DNA from: CAYXPR01 sp964467255
Lineage (GTDB): Bacteria > Pseudomonadota > Alphaproteobacteria > Rickettsiales > RGZB01
Direction: 5' to 3'
DNA: 64,000 bases
Assembly (NCBI GenBank): GCA_964467255.1
Contig: CAYXPR010000001.1
Span: forward strand, 1-64,000
The translations under genes and the position numbers were made by a program. Positions 24,031 through 33,581 of the stretch are shown piece by piece (position 1 is the stretch's first letter; every line of letters starts with the position of its first letter). Below the pieces are notes generated by a model that saw only the letters and a list, made by a program, of their open reading frames with translations, was not told the origin of the DNA and did no database searches.

Positions 24031-25410
24031 TTAGAAGTAATCCTGACGGGCAGAGAAGATTTTATCGACCTTCTTGAGCTGCGTGGTGAGGCTCATCACA
24101 ATAATGCGGTCATCCTCTGCTACGATTTCATCATCTTTAGGCACAATGATTTTATCCCCGCGGGCAATCATGCCGATAATCACCCCTTGCGGTAAATCGA
24201 GCGCGCTGACAGCCTTGCCCACGAGTGAGGAGCCCTCAAAGGCTTCGGCCTCAATAATTTCTGCCTGACCGCCGCAAATGGAATAAGCCGCGCGCACTTT
24301 GCCGCTGCGCACGTGTTGCAAAATACTGGATACGGTAATTTCACGCGGGTTCACCACCACGTCGATGCCGAGCGTTGCAACCAGGGAAGAATAGGCCGTG
24401 CTTTTGTTCACCAGCGTAATGCAGCGTTGGCAGCCGGAGCGTTTGGCAATGAGCGAGGCAAAGATGTTTACTTCATCATCGTTGGTGACGGCAATCACTG
24501 TTTCAGAGGCCTCGATATTCGCTTCTGAAAGAATTTCATGGTCGAGCGCATCGCCATTAATCACGATGGTTTTGTTCAGCTGGCTGGCCACGAATTCTGC
24601 GCGCTCGCGGTTCATTTCAATCAGCTTCACGTTAATTTGCTGATAATCTGTTTCCAGATGCTCGGCAAGATAAAGCCCGATATTGCCTGCGCCTACAATC
24701 ACGATGCGGCGTGCTTCGCGCTCTTCGTGACCGAACATTTTCATGGCGGCGCGCACATCTTTTTCATCGGTCACGAAAAACAGCGCGTCGTCTGGTTCCA
24801 GCACATCGCTCTTGGTGGGGATGATGATGCGGTCACCGCGCACAAGGCCGATGATGGAAACGTTAAGGTCGAGCAGAATTTCGCGCACTTGCGGCAGCGG
24901 CATGCCAATCAGCCCGCAGGTGCGCGAGCAGCGGATTTCAATTACCTTCACGCGGCCATCCACAAACGGAATCATGTTCATGGCACCTGGCACATGCATG
25001 CGGTTTACGATGGCTTTGGCCACTTCGCGCTCCGGCGAAATAATAAAATCAATCGGCACATGGTCTTGGCGGTACAGGTCTTTCCACGCGGGCATCAGGT
25101 AATTCTGGTTACGGATACGGGCGATTTTGGTTGGTACGCCGAACAGCGCGTGGGCAATCTCGCAGATAATCATGTTCACTTCATCAGAAAGCGTCACGGC
25201 GATAATCATGTCGGCATCTTTCGCGCCCACATCTTCCAGCACGTTCGGGTGCGAGGGGAAGCCCACGAGGGCTTTTACATCGAGCGTGTCATTCACACGC
25301 TGGATGGCTTCGGCATTGTTGTCGATAACGATAACATCGTTTTCTTCAGAGGCCAGCTGACGGGCAATACCCGTACCTACCTGACCTGCGCCGCACACGA
25401 TAATCCGCAT
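24031..25410 (-). CDS. trkA: Trk potassium uptake regulatory subunit TrkA
   Basis: TrkA is the cytoplasmic NAD-binding gating subunit of Trk potassium channels. Two RCK_N Rossmann domains begin at residue 2 (IIVCGAGQVGTGIA) and near residue 232 (IVIVGAGNIGLYLA), each followed by an RCK_C domain. Length 459 residues is standard. The ntrY-ntrX-trkA order is typical of alphaproteobacteria. The TrkH/TrkG membrane channel gene is not in this window. Confidence 0.96.
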   Translation of the reverse strand: MRIIVCGAGQVGTGIARQLASEENDVIVIDNNAEAIQRVNDTLDVKALVGFPSHPNVLEDVGAKDADMIIAVTLSDEVNMIICEIAHALFGVPTKIARIRNQNYLMPAWKDLYRQDHVPIDFIISPEREVAKAIVNRMHVPGAMNMIPFVDGRVKVIEIRCSRTCGLIGMPLPQVREILLDLNVSIIGLVRGDRIIIPTKSDVLEPDDALFFVTDEKDVRAAMKMFGHEEREARRIVIVGAGNIGLYLAEHLETDYQQINVKLIEMNRERAEFVASQLNKTIVINGDALDHEILSEANIEASETVIAVTNDDEVNIFASLIAKRSGCQRCITLVNKSTAYSSLVATLGIDVVVNPREITVSSILQHVRSGKVRAAYSICGGQAEIIEAEAFEGSSLVGKAVSALDLPQGVIIGMIARGDKIIVPKDDEIVAEDDRIIVMSLTTQLKKVDKIFSARQDYF

Positions 25411-25449
25411 AAGAGCCTTTCGCTATTGTACCTGAAAAGGCGGGGAGTC

Positions 25450-26853
25450 TTAAGAGGCTGCCACCACCTTGGCTTCGTAGTTGCCTATCTTTAGCGATTT
25501 TAGCTTACGGTGCAATGCCGAACGTTCCATTTCCACAAATTCTGACGTGCGGGAAATATTTCCCCCGAAGCGGTTGATTTGTGCAATCAGATACTGGCGT
25601 TCAAATAACTCGCGTGCCTCCCTGAGGGGCATAGACATAATCTGCGGGTTGATTTCAGGGTTCACTGCCGCCGGGCCGGAAGAGAGAATTTCCTTCGGCA
25701 GCATGGTGGCGCTGATAGCATCCGTGCTGGTGGCGGTCATAATCATCAGCCATTCAATCACGTTACGCAGCTGGCGCACGTTGCCAGGCCAATCGTAGCT
25801 TTGCATGGCGGCCACAGCATCATCGCTGAGCAGTTTGGTTGGCACGCCCATCGTGTCAGACGCATTCTTCAGGAAATATTCGCTGATGAGCGGAATATCC
25901 TCGCGACGCTCAGATAGTGACGGCACGCGCAGCGGCACCACGTTCAAGCGGTAATATAAATCTTCCCTCAGCCTGCCTTCGCGGATGGCGTGCTGAATGT
26001 CCACGCTCGAAGCAGCCACCACGCGCACATCCACCTCAATCGGCTTGCTACCGCCGAGACGCGTGAAAGCATTGTCTTGCAGCACGCGCAGGAATTTTGC
26101 CTGCGTAGCAATCGGCATGTCGGTGATTTCATCAATAAACAACGTGCCGCCAGCAGCGCGTTCGAAAATACCGATTTTACGTGCGGCGCCGTTTACGTCA
26201 GTGCTGCCTTCGGTGCCGAACAACTCGCTATCCACCTGCTCAGGCACCATGCTGGATGCACTGAGGAAAACAAACGCGCCTTTTTTGCGCGTGGATTTTT
26301 TGTGAATCAAACGGGCGGTGACTTCTTTGCCCGAACCGGATGGACCCGTGATGAACACGCGGCTGCCCGTTGGGGCAACGCGTTCAATCGCGGCACGCAG
26401 CTGTGTGATGGCACCGGACTTGCCGATGAGCTCATAGTTCATGCCGGCGCGCAATTTCAGTTCAGAATTCTCACGCTTTAAGCGCGAGGTTTCAATCGCA
26501 CGCTTCACGAGGTGCAGCAGCTTGTCGGTCTTGAACGGTTTTTCGATATAGTCGTACGCGCCAAGTTTTATCGCGGTGATGGCGGTTTCGATATTACCGT
26601 GGCCGCTGATCATAATCACCGGCACATCGGGATATTTGCGCTTTGCGGTTTCTAAAATACCCAGCCCGTCCAGCTCGCTATCTTTCAGCCAGATATCCAA
26701 AACCACGGCATCTGGCACGCGGGTGTGGATGGCTTCCAGCGCCTCAACGCTGTTTTTTGCCTTACGGGGGGAGAACCCTTCGTCTTTGAGTGTATCCGCG
26801 ATTAAATCCCGGATATCCGCCTCATCATCAACAATTAGTACATCAAAGGACAT
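25450..26853 (-). CDS. ntrX: Response regulator NtrX
   Basis: NtrX is the partner of sensor NtrY, tied to nitrogen, redox and envelope control. Residues 1-120 form a receiver domain with the phosphorylated aspartate in VVLDIW; an AAA+ domain follows with Walker A GPSGSGKE and Walker B GGTLFIDEI; the C-terminus is a Fis-type helix-turn-helix (NISRTSEFVEMERSALHRKL). The GAFTGA loop needed to contact sigma-54 is absent, as in other alphaproteobacterial NtrX proteins. No clear ribosome site precedes the ATG at 26853. The 89-base gap to ntrY holds an AT-rich hairpin. Confidence 0.95.
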   Translation of the reverse strand: MSFDVLIVDDEADIRDLIADTLKDEGFSPRKAKNSVEALEAIHTRVPDAVVLDIWLKDSELDGLGILETAKRKYPDVPVIMISGHGNIETAITAIKLGAYDYIEKPFKTDKLLHLVKRAIETSRLKRENSELKLRAGMNYELIGKSGAITQLRAAIERVAPTGSRVFITGPSGSGKEVTARLIHKKSTRKKGAFVFLSASSMVPEQVDSELFGTEGSTDVNGAARKIGIFERAAGGTLFIDEITDMPIATQAKFLRVLQDNAFTRLGGSKPIEVDVRVVAASSVDIQHAIREGRLREDLYYRLNVVPLRVPSLSERREDIPLISEYFLKNASDTMGVPTKLLSDDAVAAMQSYDWPGNVRQLRNVIEWLMIMTATSTDAISATMLPKEILSSGPAAVNPEINPQIMSMPLREARELFERQYLIAQINRFGGNISRTSEFVEMERSALHRKLKSLKIGNYEAKVVAAS

Positions 26854-26880
26854 ATGCTACACGATATAGTGGTTGGCAAA

Positions 26881-26910
26881 AACATTTGTGATATTATTGC
26901 AACAAATGTT
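26881..26910 (-). repeat. AT-rich hairpin between ntrY and ntrX
   Basis: AACATTTGT (26881-26889) and ACAAATGTT (26902-26910) form a nine-base-pair stem with a 12-base loop. On the transcribed minus strand it is followed by a run of five T residues, like a weak attenuator. It could reduce ntrX expression relative to ntrY or be a protein-binding dyad. Confidence 0.45.
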
Positions 26911-26942
26911 GCTAAGCTTCAACAACAAATTTTGCTTATTTT

Positions 26943-29180
26943 TCAAGAAGCTCTGGGTTTGGCGGATTCTGCGGACTCCAGAAGGTTTCGCGGGAGCGTT
27001 ACGCGCACGTTTGCACCGCAGACCACACCGTCATCGCTCATCTGGTTGGAAAGCGATAAAGTTCCCTCATGGTCGCTGATGACTTTCTTCACAATCGCAA
27101 GTCCCAGGCCTGTGCCTTTTTCGCGCGTGGTCACATAAGGGTCGGTCAGGTGGTCGATTTTATCGGGCGGCAGACCGGGGCCGTTATCGATAATTTCAAT
27201 AATGCAGTCGTTTTTTGTAGCGGTCAGGCGCACATCAATTTTCTTTTCCGCTGCGGTACTGTTTTGTTCCGACAGTGCTTCCATCGCGTTCTTAATCAGG
27301 TTTGTCATCACTTGGTGCAGTTGCCCACGGTCAGCCGTCAGCTGCACATCTTCGTCCGGTAACTGCGCCGAAATTTTAATCGTGTTACTCACCGTTTGCG
27401 CAGAGAACACAGCTTCACGAATGATTTCGCTCACACTGGTTTTTGTGAAAACGGGTGCGGGCATACGCGCGAAGCTCACGAACTCTTCCACCATTTTTCC
27501 GATGTCACCCACATGGCGGATGATGGTGTCAGTATACTTGGCAAACATTTCAGGCTCGCTGGTAATTTCCTTCATGTATTTGCGTTTGAGGCGTTCTGCC
27601 GCAAGGTGAATTGGTGTAAGTGGATTTTTAATTTCATGCGCGATGCGGCGTGCCACACCTGCCCATGCGGCGCTGCGCTGTGCCGATTGCAGTTCGGTGA
27701 TGTCATCCAGCGTCACGATATAGCCAGTGATTTTGCCTTCATTTAGTTCTGCCGTCACGCGCACAAGGAATGTGGCGCGGCGATGTTGCTGCGCGAGGGT
27801 TACTTGTTCCTGCACCAGTTTTTCAGGGCTTTGGTTCACGCGTTCCAGCAAGTGTGCTGCTTCCGGTAAAATGTCCGTGATGGGTTTGTCCTGTAGCGCA
27901 TCCTGCGTCATGCCGAGCAACGTGAGGGCAGAGCGGTTCACTAATGCAATATGCCACGCGGTGGTGAGCGCCATTACGCCGGCGGAAACACCGGAGAGCA
28001 CGGCCTCGGTCAGTCGGCGGCGGTCATCGAGCTGGCGGTTGGCTTCTACCAAATCGTTGCGCTGCTTTTCTAGCTGGCTGGTCATGCGGTTGAATGCCTG
28101 CGCTAATGCACCAAGTTCATCGTTCTCATGGCGCTTGTTTTCCACGCGTGTGGAAAGGTCACCGCCTTTGATGCGTTCCGAGGCTTTCACCAGCAGCGTA
28201 ATGGGCTGCACGAGGCTGCTGGCAAATAACATACCCACCCAGATGGAGGCAAGCAGCAGCAGCACGGCAACGATGATAAACGTCACCATGAATTTTACCT
28301 GAATGCGCGAGATATTCCCGCGCAACTGTTGATATTCATTCACCGAGCCGCGCGTGTTCTGCACATAGTCCAGCACCTCGCTGTCAATCGGGCGGCCGAC
28401 AAGTAAGTACGTATCGAAGAAGTTGTTCAGCTTCACGAGGGCACGCACGCGGTCTTCCGTGTCGTTGGTCAGAATAATCACCTCACCGGCGGCGGCGCGT
28501 TTTAGAATATCGGCAGAGAGCGATTCAAAATCAAACATCAGCGAAAAACTTAAGGCCGAGCGCGCGAGAATCTCATCGTGACGGAACACGATGGCTTCGG
28601 TCAGCGAACGCAGCGTGGCTTGCGCAGAAACAACATTGTTAAACCGTTTCGGGTTGCGCGAAAATTCATGCGACTCGCGGCTAAGGTCATAGGCCATGGC
28701 GAGCGCATCGGCACGAATGATTTTTTTATGTTCTTCGAGATAGCTTTCAGAAACTTTCACCGACTGTTCAAGTGCAGTACCGACGCGCTGGTTAAACCAT
28801 GTCTGGATGCCGAAGTGAAAGAAGAGTGCCGCAAACACGGCCACGATGAGCGTGGGCAGCATGGCGATGGAAGAGAACATCAGCACCATGTGCATTTGCA
28901 GGCGCGAGCCCACCGAGCCGATGCGCTGCGCCAGCCACAGGCGAATCATTTTATAACTGAGGATAAATGCAAGCGCCACGAGCAGCACCACATTAATCAG
29001 CACCAACCCCTCAATGGAAATAGGCGTGGGTAGCAGCGGGTCTTCCTCCTGCGTGATGGCGCTGTATGTCGCAATACCCGAAAGTGCAGAGGCCACAATC
29101 AATAACGTGGCGAGGTTGCGCGCAATGTTACGTGCAATCCAGCTCCGTTTCAGGCGGTAGAATATGATAGAAGCCCGCAT
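26943..29180 (-). CDS. ntrY: Sensor histidine kinase NtrY
   Basis: A 745-residue membrane sensor kinase. The N-terminus has three or four transmembrane helices with a large periplasmic part (about residues 110-300), then a HAMP domain (about 320-390), a PAS domain, a dimerisation domain with the phosphorylated histidine in RRIAHEIKNPLTPI, and an ATPase domain with the N box (NAMEAL), DNGPGLP and GTGLGLAI. It lies between an orphan Fis-type gene and ntrX on one strand. The extracellular signal is unknown. Confidence 0.96.
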   Translation of the reverse strand: MRASIIFYRLKRSWIARNIARNLATLLIVASALSGIATYSAITQEEDPLLPTPISIEGLVLINVVLLVALAFILSYKMIRLWLAQRIGSVGSRLQMHMVLMFSSIAMLPTLIVAVFAALFFHFGIQTWFNQRVGTALEQSVKVSESYLEEHKKIIRADALAMAYDLSRESHEFSRNPKRFNNVVSAQATLRSLTEAIVFRHDEILARSALSFSLMFDFESLSADILKRAAAGEVIILTNDTEDRVRALVKLNNFFDTYLLVGRPIDSEVLDYVQNTRGSVNEYQQLRGNISRIQVKFMVTFIIVAVLLLLASIWVGMLFASSLVQPITLLVKASERIKGGDLSTRVENKRHENDELGALAQAFNRMTSQLEKQRNDLVEANRQLDDRRRLTEAVLSGVSAGVMALTTAWHIALVNRSALTLLGMTQDALQDKPITDILPEAAHLLERVNQSPEKLVQEQVTLAQQHRRATFLVRVTAELNEGKITGYIVTLDDITELQSAQRSAAWAGVARRIAHEIKNPLTPIHLAAERLKRKYMKEITSEPEMFAKYTDTIIRHVGDIGKMVEEFVSFARMPAPVFTKTSVSEIIREAVFSAQTVSNTIKISAQLPDEDVQLTADRGQLHQVMTNLIKNAMEALSEQNSTAAEKKIDVRLTATKNDCIIEIIDNGPGLPPDKIDHLTDPYVTTREKGTGLGLAIVKKVISDHEGTLSLSNQMSDDGVVCGANVRVTLPRNLLESAESAKPRAS

Positions 29181-29231
29181 GGTGACCTATTTTCCCTAGT
29201 GTCGCCCGAAAATGCGGGCGCTTTAAGGGCA

Positions 29232-29513
29232 TTATTGGCGGGTAGAGGATTTACGTCTAGCGTTTTTTGGACTGATAAGCCCCAGTTCGTGCATCTTGCG
29301 GCGCAGTGTGTTGCGGTTGATACCCAGAATTTCGGCAGCCTTCAGTTGGTTGCCGCGCGTGGCCTTCAGGGTTTCACGAATCAGGGTGCGTTCGACTTCA
29401 TTCACCACACGGTCATACAGGCCGCTGCCCGGCATAGATCCCTTGTGCGCTTCAAAATATTTGCGGAGTTGATCCTCAAACAGCGTATTCAGGGATTTTT
29501 TGCTCAGAGACAT
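29232..29513 (-). CDS. Orphan NtrC-type DNA-binding protein (Fis family)
   Basis: A 93-residue protein consisting almost only of a Fis-type helix-turn-helix. The C-terminal half (RTLIRETLKATRGNQLKAAE and the following GINRNTLRRKM) closely resembles the DNA-binding end of alphaproteobacterial NtrC. There is no receiver or AAA+ domain. It occupies the position, directly upstream of ntrY, where ntrB-ntrC normally lie, so it is probably a reduced NtrC or a Fis homologue of that origin. It heads the fis-ntrY-ntrX-trkA-dat-HAD-AsmA string and may bind DNA as a dimer. Confidence 0.88.
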   Translation of the reverse strand: MSLSKKSLNTLFEDQLRKYFEAHKGSMPGSGLYDRVVNEVERTLIRETLKATRGNQLKAAEILGINRNTLRRKMHELGLISPKNARRKSSTRQ

Positions 29514-29637
29514 AGTCGAATCACACCTGTGGGTGGTTTAGGCAAAATTTTAGAGCAGCCAGCATACCTATTTTAATGCCGTGCGCTAGTATTTTTTTTG
29601 AAAGATTCAGAACCCGCAGACGCGCAGGGTTTTTCGC

Positions 29638-31440
29638 CTAATTACTATCGACTTTTAGCACTTCAATGAAGGCCGATTGTGGAATTTCCACCTGCCCGAA
29701 GTTGCGCATTTTCTTTTTGCCCTTCTTTTGCTTGTCGAGCAGCTTACGTTTACGCGTAATATCGCCGCCGTAGCATTTTGAAAGCACGTCTTTGCGCATG
29801 GCGCTCACATCTTCGCGCGCAATAATCTTTCCGCCGATGGCGGCCTGAATGGCAATCTTAAACATCTGCCTCGGAATCAATTCTTTCAGCTTGGCGCAAA
29901 TGTCGCGCCCGCGTGACTGCGCCCGTGAGCGGTGCACAATCATCGAAAGTGCGTCCACTGCTTCGGTGTTCACCAGAATTGAGAGTTTTACAAGGTCGCT
30001 CTCTTCGTAGCCATCAATGTGCCAGTCAAAACTTGCGTAACCCTTCGAGATGGATTTTAAGCGGTCATAAAAATCGAACACCACTTCGTTGAGTGGCAGG
30101 CGATAGACAAGCATGGCGCGGTTGCCGACATAGGTCAGGTCTTTCTGCACGCCGCGTTTGTCGGTGCACAGCGCCAGCACGGTGCCTAAATATTCATCGG
30201 GCAGCAAAATGGTAGCGTTAATCCACGGTTCTTCCATCTTTTCAATGAAGTTCGGCTCCGGCATGTCTGCGGGGTTGTGGATTTCTTTGTAGTCACCATT
30301 AGTGAGATACATTTTATACACTACACTTGGCGCGGTGGTAATCAGGTCGAGGTTGAACTCGCGCTCCAAACGCTCCTGAACAATTTCCAGATGCAGCAGG
30401 CCTAAAAAGCCGCAGCGGAAACCAAAGCCCAGCGCGTTCGATGTTTCGGCTTCATATTCAAAGCTCGCATCGTTCAGGCGTAATTTGGCAAGGCTCTCGC
30501 GCAGGTTTTCAAAGTCACTGGCATCAATGGGGTAAAGCCCGCAGAACACCACCGGCTGCGATGGCTTAAAGCCCTGGAGGGCTTCCGTGCACTGGCGGCC
30601 TTCTTCAGTCACCGTGTCACCTACTTTGCAGTCAGACACTTGTTTGATGGAAGCGGTAATATAACCCACTTCACCGGCAGAGAGAGTTTCTTTTGGTGTT
30701 TTCTTTGGGCTGAAGATACCAACGTTATCCACGTCATACACGCCGCCTGTGGCCATCATACGGATTTTCGTTTTGCGGGTGATGGAACCATCCACAATAC
30801 GCAGCAGAATAATCACGCCGAGGTAAGCATCATACCAGCTGTCGACCAGCATGGCTTTCAATGGAGCATTCGGGTCGCCCTTTGGCGCGGGCAGGCGGTG
30901 TACGATTGCTTCCAAAACATCTTCAATGCCGATGCCAGTTTTGGCAGAAATAAGCACGGCGTCGCTGGCATCAATGCCTACCACATCTTCAATTTGCTGA
31001 CGCACGCGGTCCGGCTCGGCGGCGGGCAGGTCAATTTTATTCAGCACGGGCACAATCTCGTGATTGCTCTCAATGGCCTTGTAAACGTTGGCAAGGGTTT
31101 GCGCTTCCACGCCTTGGCTGGCATCCACCACCAGAATCGAACCTTCACAGGCGGCGAGTGAGCGGCTCACTTCATAGGCAAAGTCCACGTGGCCCGGTGT
31201 ATCCATCAGGTTCAGGATATACGTGTTACCGTCTTTAGCGATGTAGTTAAGGCGCACGGTTTGCGCTTTAATGGTGATGCCGCGCTCCTTCTCGATTTCC
31301 ATCGAGTCGAGCACTTGGCTTGTCATCTCGCGCTTTTCAAGGCCACCGCACACTTCGATCAGCCGGTCAGCCAGCGTCGATTTGCCGTGGTCAATATGGG
31401 CAACGATAGAGAAATTGCGAATTTTACTGAGGTCTGTCAT
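29638..31440 (-). CDS. lepA: Elongation factor 4 (LepA)
   Basis: LepA is a ribosomal GTPase that back-translocates or remodels ribosomes, especially during initiation and stress. The G1 motif AHIDHGKST, G2 region, DTPGHVD and NKIDLP are clear, followed by EF-G-like domains III and V and the LepA-specific C-terminal domain (GGDITRKRKLLDKQKKGKKKM in outline, about residues 560-580). I use the ATG at 31440, giving 600 residues; an upstream TTG is unlikely. Divergent from the ankyrin-like gene. Confidence 0.97.
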   Translation of the reverse strand: MTDLSKIRNFSIVAHIDHGKSTLADRLIEVCGGLEKREMTSQVLDSMEIEKERGITIKAQTVRLNYIAKDGNTYILNLMDTPGHVDFAYEVSRSLAACEGSILVVDASQGVEAQTLANVYKAIESNHEIVPVLNKIDLPAAEPDRVRQQIEDVVGIDASDAVLISAKTGIGIEDVLEAIVHRLPAPKGDPNAPLKAMLVDSWYDAYLGVIILLRIVDGSITRKTKIRMMATGGVYDVDNVGIFSPKKTPKETLSAGEVGYITASIKQVSDCKVGDTVTEEGRQCTEALQGFKPSQPVVFCGLYPIDASDFENLRESLAKLRLNDASFEYEAETSNALGFGFRCGFLGLLHLEIVQERLEREFNLDLITTAPSVVYKMYLTNGDYKEIHNPADMPEPNFIEKMEEPWINATILLPDEYLGTVLALCTDKRGVQKDLTYVGNRAMLVYRLPLNEVVFDFYDRLKSISKGYASFDWHIDGYEESDLVKLSILVNTEAVDALSMIVHRSRAQSRGRDICAKLKELIPRQMFKIAIQAAIGGKIIAREDVSAMRKDVLSKCYGGDITRKRKLLDKQKKGKKKMRNFGQVEIPQSAFIEVLKVDSN

Positions 31441-31564
31441 CGGGCGCAAAAATAGAGCAATTTATCTAAAATGCTAGCAAAAAATGCCTAATTCTTCGCG
31501 CTTTACCTTTCCTTAACCACTCGCGGGTTACTATGGGGGCGGAGAAGGAAAAGAGGTACCCTGC

Positions 31565-32503
31565 GTGAAACTGGTCAGCCCCGAGCTGCAGCAAATGCTA
31601 CATGAACATGTCGCGGCGTTTTGCCAGGCGCATGAAGGTATTAAATCCGTAGTGGCATCCCGCCTTGCCAGCGCAGCCGACATGAATCCAGAAAACGTAT
31701 TATTATCAGCGGCTTACATGAATGATATTCCGCTCGCGAAAGCGGCGCTTGATGAAGGTGCAGACATTAACGCTGTGCCGGTGGGTAACAGCATTAACCC
31801 TATTCAGCTAACAGCCAAATTAGGCCATGTGGATGCATTCCGCTTTTTTGCCATAGGCGGCGCCAAGATGACGGCAGAAGAGTTTGCCGAATTTCCTACC
31901 GTGTTTGTGGAGCGCTATCCTTCCGTATTTGCGGCGCTGGATGGCCGCGCAGGCATTCTGCGGGTAATGAAAGATGAGTTCGGGGTGGACTTGTCGCAGG
32001 AACACAGCCTCGACAAGAAAACGAATTTTGCCCCGCTTCCGCATGTGGCGGCGATGACCGGTACCTACAAAGACCCCGAACGAAAAGTAGAAACGCTGAC
32101 AGAGCTTCGGCGCCAGCAGCTTGATTTTACGGTGCCAGATAGGGCGGGCAATCCGCTGCTGCATAATATGTATATGGAATTGCGCGCGGCGCCAGAAGTA
32201 CAAGTGGGTGCGCCATTGAAATATCTGGCAACGGAAATGCCGGAACTGGTGGGCCAAAAAGATGCCGAAGGGCGCGATATTTTTGAGTTGGTGGCGCGCA
32301 GTTGGGAACAGGGCAAAGGGTTTGCTCTTTCACTGCTTGAGGGCACCGGCACAACATTTGCGGCGCAGGCGGCGGAAGCGGCACGCCGTGCCGAAAACCG
32401 CGACCTTGGCGCCATCGCGCGGATGGCGGCAGAAGGTCAGTTGAAAGAAAATGGCTGGCTGATACGTGCAGGCAATCAACAGCGCAACACTCTCGAAATT
32501 TAG
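31565..32503 (+). CDS. Ankyrin-repeat-like protein of unknown function
   Basis: A 312-residue soluble protein. Residues 40-90 contain a degenerate ankyrin pair (LLSAAYMNDIPLAKAALDEG followed by AKLGHVDAFRFF), and shorter ankyrin-like helices appear later (GNPLLHNMYMEL). The C-terminus is Ala/Arg-rich helical. It starts with GTG at 31565 after a GGAGAAGG...AGAGG purine-rich tract. Ankyrin proteins mediate protein contacts; no partner is evident. No signal peptide is seen, so it is cytoplasmic or exported by a route I cannot see. Confidence 0.72.
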   Translation: MKLVSPELQQMLHEHVAAFCQAHEGIKSVVASRLASAADMNPENVLLSAAYMNDIPLAKAALDEGADINAVPVGNSINPIQLTAKLGHVDAFRFFAIGGAKMTAEEFAEFPTVFVERYPSVFAALDGRAGILRVMKDEFGVDLSQEHSLDKKTNFAPLPHVAAMTGTYKDPERKVETLTELRRQQLDFTVPDRAGNPLLHNMYMELRAAPEVQVGAPLKYLATEMPELVGQKDAEGRDIFELVARSWEQGKGFALSLLEGTGTTFAAQAAEAARRAENRDLGAIARMAAEGQLKENGWLIRAGNQQRNTLEI

Positions 32504-32535
32504 TGCATTAAACACGCTGTTTTTATAGCCCGTGC

Positions 32536-32564
32536 TTGACAAGCGCGGGGTGAAAAGGCTTACC
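32536..32564 (+). promoter_or_regulatory. Candidate corA promoter
   Basis: A perfect TTGACA (32536-32541) is followed after 17 bases by CTTACC (32559-32564), which only weakly fits the CTATAT-like -10 of alphaproteobacteria. Transcription would start about 35 bases before corA. Confidence 0.3.
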
Positions 32565-32604
32565 TCTTGTTCATAAGGCGCAACGTTATAAGGGTAAGCT
32601 AAAA

Positions 32605-33579
32605 ATGATAAGTGCGTATCATCGCAGCGGTAAGAAAATTTCCGTTTCTCCCATCCCCTTAAACGCCAAGCTGCCGCAGGAAACCCTCTGGCTGGATGTG
32701 TATAACGTCACACCTGAAGAAGAAAAGTACCTTGAAGAACAGCTGGGCATTGAAATCCCCACCCGCGAAGAAATCTGGAAAAACCGCGTACTGAACCGTT
32801 TTTACGAAGATAACGGTGTGTATTACATGAGCGCGGCCATCATCACCAAGGTGGATTCGCCGCATCCGCAAACCAGCACTGTTACGTTTATTCTGGCAGA
32901 AAAATATCTGGTGACGATTCGCTACATCACACCCACATCGTTTAATAATTTCTCACAGCGCCTGCTGGCCGTGCCACATAAATACACGTCTTCCGGCTTG
33001 GTGATGGAAGGGCTTTTAGGCGAAATGATTACGCGCGTGGCGCATAACTCTGAAAGCGCCGTGCAGGAGCTTGACCGCCTGTCGCACGACATCTTTACCA
33101 TGAGCGAAGTCAAAACCACCAAGAGCGTATCTCACGCCATGCAGGACGTATTGAAAAGCCTCGGCACCTGCGCTGACCTTAATTCCAAAATTAACGAAAG
33201 CTTGCACAGCATCGCGCGCCTCCTAAGCTTCTTGGAGCAGACGCATAAGGAAGATGTTGTGCTGTCAAATAAGGTGCATATTCTGGTGAAGGATGCCAAC
33301 GCGCTCACCAAGCAAACGGGTTTTCTTGCGGATAAAATCACCTTCCTGCTCGATGCCACGCTTGGCATGATTAACGTGGAACAGAACGTGATTATTAAAA
33401 TCTTCTCGGTGGTGGCGGCCTTCTTCCTGCCGCCGACGCTGATTTCCAGCATTTATGGCATGAATTTCCATCATATGCCGGAACTGGACTGGATGTATGG
33501 CTACCCATTCGCGATTGGTGTTATCGCCCTGTGTGCAGTGGTGCCGTATGTTTACTTTAAGCGTAAAGGCTGGCTGTAG
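32605..33579 (+). CDS. corA: Magnesium/divalent cation transporter CorA
   Basis: CorA forms a pentameric magnesium channel in the inner membrane. The N-terminal cytoplasmic funnel is followed by a long stalk helix and two C-terminal transmembrane helices separated by the selectivity motif YGMN (in SSIYGMNF near residue 285). The chain ends in the usual basic residues FKRKGWL. Length 324 residues is normal. It ends two bases from the convergent pheT. Confidence 0.95.
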   Translation: MISAYHRSGKKISVSPIPLNAKLPQETLWLDVYNVTPEEEKYLEEQLGIEIPTREEIWKNRVLNRFYEDNGVYYMSAAIITKVDSPHPQTSTVTFILAEKYLVTIRYITPTSFNNFSQRLLAVPHKYTSSGLVMEGLLGEMITRVAHNSESAVQELDRLSHDIFTMSEVKTTKSVSHAMQDVLKSLGTCADLNSKINESLHSIARLLSFLEQTHKEDVVLSNKVHILVKDANALTKQTGFLADKITFLLDATLGMINVEQNVIIKIFSVVAAFFLPPTLISSIYGMNFHHMPELDWMYGYPFAIGVIALCAVVPYVYFKRKGWL

Positions 33580-33581
33580 CC

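Noticed and set aside
24538..25494. 318-codon open frame on the plus strand antisense to trkA
   Set aside because: It is the shadow of a well-conserved trkA frame; its product is His/Phe/Asn-rich with no recognisable fold or ribosome site.
25450..26853. NtrX as a sigma-54 activator of the flgF promoter
   Set aside because: Its AAA+ domain lacks the GAFTGA loop needed to engage sigma-54, so a separate FlbD-type activator is expected outside the window.
29611..29634. Hairpin with T-run on the plus strand between lepA and the Fis-type gene
   Set aside because: Both flanking genes are on the minus strand, where no T-run follows the stem; it could only stop antisense transcription, so I do not annotate it as a terminator of either gene.
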